Below are positions 61,995 to 64,000 of a stretch of DNA of 64,000 bases, one piece after another. Location: the NCBI GenBank assembly GCA_030673825.1, contig JAUTCS010000083.1, positions 1 through 64,000 of the forward strand. The letters are read 5' to 3'. Below the pieces are notes generated by a model. That model was not told the DNA's origin and ran no database searches. It saw nothing but the letters and a program-made list of their open reading frames with translations. Both the position numbers and the translations under genes were made by a program. The stretch is from Verrucomicrobiota bacterium JB024. Lineage in GTDB: Bacteria > Verrucomicrobiota > Verrucomicrobiia > Opitutales > Cerasicoccaceae. Within the stretch, counting starts at the first letter, position 1, and each line of letters begins with the position of its first letter.

Positions 61995-62717
61995 ATGGGC
62001 TTTACGGGATTTATTCTGCTGGCCGTTGGGTTAGCTGCGGCGAAGCCTGCACCGGAACCGGATGCAAATCTGGTTGCGGTGTGGAGCTTCGGCAGCTCGG
62101 GCTTGCAAAGCGATTTTGGCAGCGTGAGCCTGCTAGCGACTGTTCCACAAAGGGTAGAACTTCGTGACGGGACACTGGTGCTTCACCATAATGCCTCGGT
62201 CTTAACCAACGCGGCGGATGTGATGCCGAGTGGCGACTATACCCTGTGGCTCAGGATGAAGACTAGCCGCGTCGTCAACGGGCAAATGTTTGCCGGTTAT
62301 GTGCGCGGCGTTGATTCTTCTGTCAGCGGGGGACGTCCTCTTATGGCACAGGGATGGGACAATATCGTGCATACGGCGCTCTTTGTTCGGGATGGAAGTT
62401 CACCCGTTAAGACACAGTTTCGAACGGGTAAAATCTTCGGTGAAATCAAATCCTCGAACGCCGTTTCCCCGGACGAGTACTTTGAGCTCGCCTTGGTCTT
62501 TAACAAAAAGGCAGGCCGTGGGATTCGCGTTATGCTCAACGGCGTTGAGCACGTTTATGACAAACTGACAGATGCTCCCATTGCAGAGCCAAATGCGCTG
62601 GCGTTTGGTTTTCTACGTTATCCCGGTGTGTCTGTCCACGACACAATGACGATCGACGAGATCCGTCTTTATCGCGTGGCCGTGTCGCCAGAAGTCCTCG
62701 CAAGCCTTTCAAGGTAA
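61995..62717 (+). CDS. LamG-like protein, paralog of the upstream gene without sorting tail
   Basis: 240 residues with a short N-terminal hydrophobic signal (MGFTGFILLAVGLAAAKPAP). The domain clearly matches its neighbour (VAVWSFGSSGL, SGDYTLWLRMKTS, DEIRLYRVAVSPEVLASL), but the protein ends where the neighbour's PEP-CTERM signal would begin. A tandem duplication followed by loss of the anchor is the simplest reading, giving one anchored and one freely secreted or periplasmic lectin-like protein. It starts 19 bp after the upstream stop. Confidence 0.75.
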   Translation: MGFTGFILLAVGLAAAKPAPEPDANLVAVWSFGSSGLQSDFGSVSLLATVPQRVELRDGTLVLHHNASVLTNAADVMPSGDYTLWLRMKTSRVVNGQMFAGYVRGVDSSVSGGRPLMAQGWDNIVHTALFVRDGSSPVKTQFRTGKIFGEIKSSNAVSPDEYFELALVFNKKAGRGIRVMLNGVEHVYDKLTDAPIAEPNALAFGFLRYPGVSVHDTMTIDEIRLYRVAVSPEVLASLSR

Positions 62718-62739
62718 AGCACCTCCACACTCGATTCAT

Positions 62740-63885
62740 ATGAATACTGTATTGAACTCTCGGGGCAGCGTGCCGGAAGGCCTGGGCGGGAGCCATCCTG
62801 TCGGACTTTGCAAATTCACCGTCTGCCGCGACGACTCGATTTATGAGGCTTGGCCAGATGTGGCCATTGCCAGGGGAGAGCGTCTTGTCTGCGTCTTTAA
62901 TGAGTGTACACACCATGCCAACCGTGAGTATACGCGGATCGTGAGTGTGCTTTCCGATGACCGCGGCCGTACCTGGAGCTCAAAGATCCCGGTGACCGAG
63001 CCAATGACCAAGCAGAAGGAGTCCGATCCACACTGGAACTGCCCGCGTATCACTGCGATGGCGGACGGGAGTCTGGTCGTGATCGTCGATCTCGTCGGTG
63101 GCGCGAACGAGGGCAACTCACCGGAGTCGATCCAGAGTAACTGGTTGTATCGCAGTTTTGACCGTGGCGAGACTTGGACTGGTCCCTGCCGGACACCAGC
63201 GATTGGAATTGTTCCTGACCGGCTCGTTGTCCTGCAACACGGTAAACATCGCGGGCGCTGGATTCTTTCGTCACACCGGTTCATCACTCTGGAGGAAGGC
63301 GCCCAGTGTTGGATGCAGCGGCTCTGGTATTCTGACGACCAGGGAAAAAGCTGGTCGGCGCCCGTGACGATCGCCCGTTCAGACCAATACAAACTTTGCG
63401 AAGGCTGCATTCTCGAATTGTCGGACGGAGCCCTGGTCTGCTTCCTGCGTGAGAATTCCTTCACGGGAATGGATGCGTTCAAGGCGATTAGTCGCGATGG
63501 CGGTGAGACCTGGGATGGGCTGTACCGGCTGCCGACGCCGGGTTGCCACCGCCCCGTGGCCGGGTTGCTAAAGAGCGGAAAAGTAATGATCACTTACCGC
63601 TACCTGCCCGGAGGCAAAGGAGGCTGGGGCGTGTGGACTCAGAATCTGTTTGCTCTGCTGACAGACGAGGCTGGATGCCTAGAAACAGACCGAAACCAGA
63701 CCGCCACGCGTGTCTTACCGATTGACTACGATCGAAGCCAAAAGGCCGACACCGGCTACTCCGGCTGGGTCCAGTTTCCCGACGGAGAGATTTATATCGT
63801 CAACTACATCCTGGATGATGCACCGCTTGCTTACATCCGGGGCTATTCACTGTATGAGGACGCTTTCGTGGTAGAGGCAGACTGA
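62740..63885 (+). CDS. Sialidase-like BNR/Asp-box protein
   Basis: 381 residues. Four Asp-box motifs are visible: SDDRGRTWSS, SFDRGETWTG, SDDQGKSWSA and SRDGGETWDG, as in six-bladed beta-propeller exo-sialidases. There is no signal peptide. The conserved Arg triad and nucleophile Tyr cannot be placed with certainty by eye. The next gene encodes a sialate-lyase-like protein, which supports a role in releasing or processing sialic acid. Related Asp-box proteins can have other substrates. Confidence 0.78.
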   Translation: MNTVLNSRGSVPEGLGGSHPVGLCKFTVCRDDSIYEAWPDVAIARGERLVCVFNECTHHANREYTRIVSVLSDDRGRTWSSKIPVTEPMTKQKESDPHWNCPRITAMADGSLVVIVDLVGGANEGNSPESIQSNWLYRSFDRGETWTGPCRTPAIGIVPDRLVVLQHGKHRGRWILSSHRFITLEEGAQCWMQRLWYSDDQGKSWSAPVTIARSDQYKLCEGCILELSDGALVCFLRENSFTGMDAFKAISRDGGETWDGLYRLPTPGCHRPVAGLLKSGKVMITYRYLPGGKGGWGVWTQNLFALLTDEAGCLETDRNQTATRVLPIDYDRSQKADTGYSGWVQFPDGEIYIVNYILDDAPLAYIRGYSLYEDAFVVEAD

Positions 63886-63913
63886 TCGCACTTAAAACCA
63901 TAACACGACACAG

Positions 63914-64000
63914 ATGAAGAGTTCATATCGCTATACCGGGCTGGTCGCAGCCCCATTTACTCCTTTCAACGACGATCTGTCTTTAAACACGGATGTGATC
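63914..64000 (+). CDS. nanA: N-acetylneuraminate lyase/DapA-family protein, truncated by window end
   Basis: Only the first 29 residues are present (MKSSYRYTGLVAAPFTPFND, then DLSLNTDVI). The start LVAAPFTPFxxDxSLNxDVI is characteristic of N-acetylneuraminate lyase in the DHDPS/NAL superfamily. It cleaves sialic acid to N-acetylmannosamine and pyruvate. It begins 28 bp after the sialidase-like gene, on the same strand. The assignment to NAL rather than DapA rests on this short stretch and on the neighbour. Confidence 0.65.
   Translation, partial: MKSSYRYTGLVAAPFTPFNDDLSLNTDVI

Overview
The window looks like a chromosomal segment from a Verrucomicrobiota bacterium, probably class Opitutae/Puniceicoccales. 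This is inferred from gene content, not from a marker gene: several PEP-CTERM sorting signals, many short pseudopilins ending in an H-X9-DG motif, a very long PilX-like pilin-associated protein, sulfatases and many glycoside hydrolases, and an ECF sigma factor paired with a Ser/Thr kinase.

Layout. (1) 1-7.5 kb: the tail of a pilin-like cassette (partial gene, 1144-aa PilX-like protein, small exported protein), then two cytoplasmic sulfatases. (2) 7.6-8.5 kb: a decayed island end with a broken antitoxin/Doc toxin pair, a 23-bp copy of a tRNA-Ser 3' end and an integrase C-terminal remnant. (3) 8.7-32.4 kb: a GC-rich housekeeping block with tRNA-Tyr, two ClC channels, a DUF2254 membrane protein, a SurA-like chaperone, mfd, a polysaccharide deacetylase, rnc, parA, tRNA-Cys, an M23 peptidase, a ferredoxin, meaB, a GH78-like enzyme with a divergent AraC regulator, and tRNA-Lys. 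It is interrupted at 25.1-27.1 kb by an AT-rich cassette bounded by a perfect 25-bp inverted repeat, next to a REP-associated tyrosine transposase (RAYT). (4) 32.4-48.2 kb: accessory DNA starting at the tRNA-Lys 3' end, with two carbohydrate-use modules. (5) 48.7-56.0 kb: a sigma factor/kinase pair, a DUF5131 fusion protein, a 500-bp leader full of repeats and hairpins, and a primase-helicase; it looks like a replicating mobile element or satellite. (6) 56.4-64 kb: a third carbohydrate module ending in a sialidase and the start of an N-acetylneuraminate lyase gene.

The carbohydrate modules share a plan: a regulator (LacI, GntR or AraC), exported and cytoplasmic glycoside hydrolases (GH50-like, GH2, GH-A type, GH4, GH42-like), one H-X9-DG pseudopilin and one PEP-CTERM protein. 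No SusC/SusD-like pair is visible. The recurring pseudopilin plus PEP-CTERM pairing is the best candidate here for an undescribed surface glycan system. Short repeats sharing the core TGACAACCATGGTT lie at 41.76, 48.62 and 56.1 kb, exactly between modules, suggesting cassette-like assembly. The primase leader (GTCCCC motif cluster plus stacked hairpins) and the inverted-repeat AT-rich cassette are the other strong leads.
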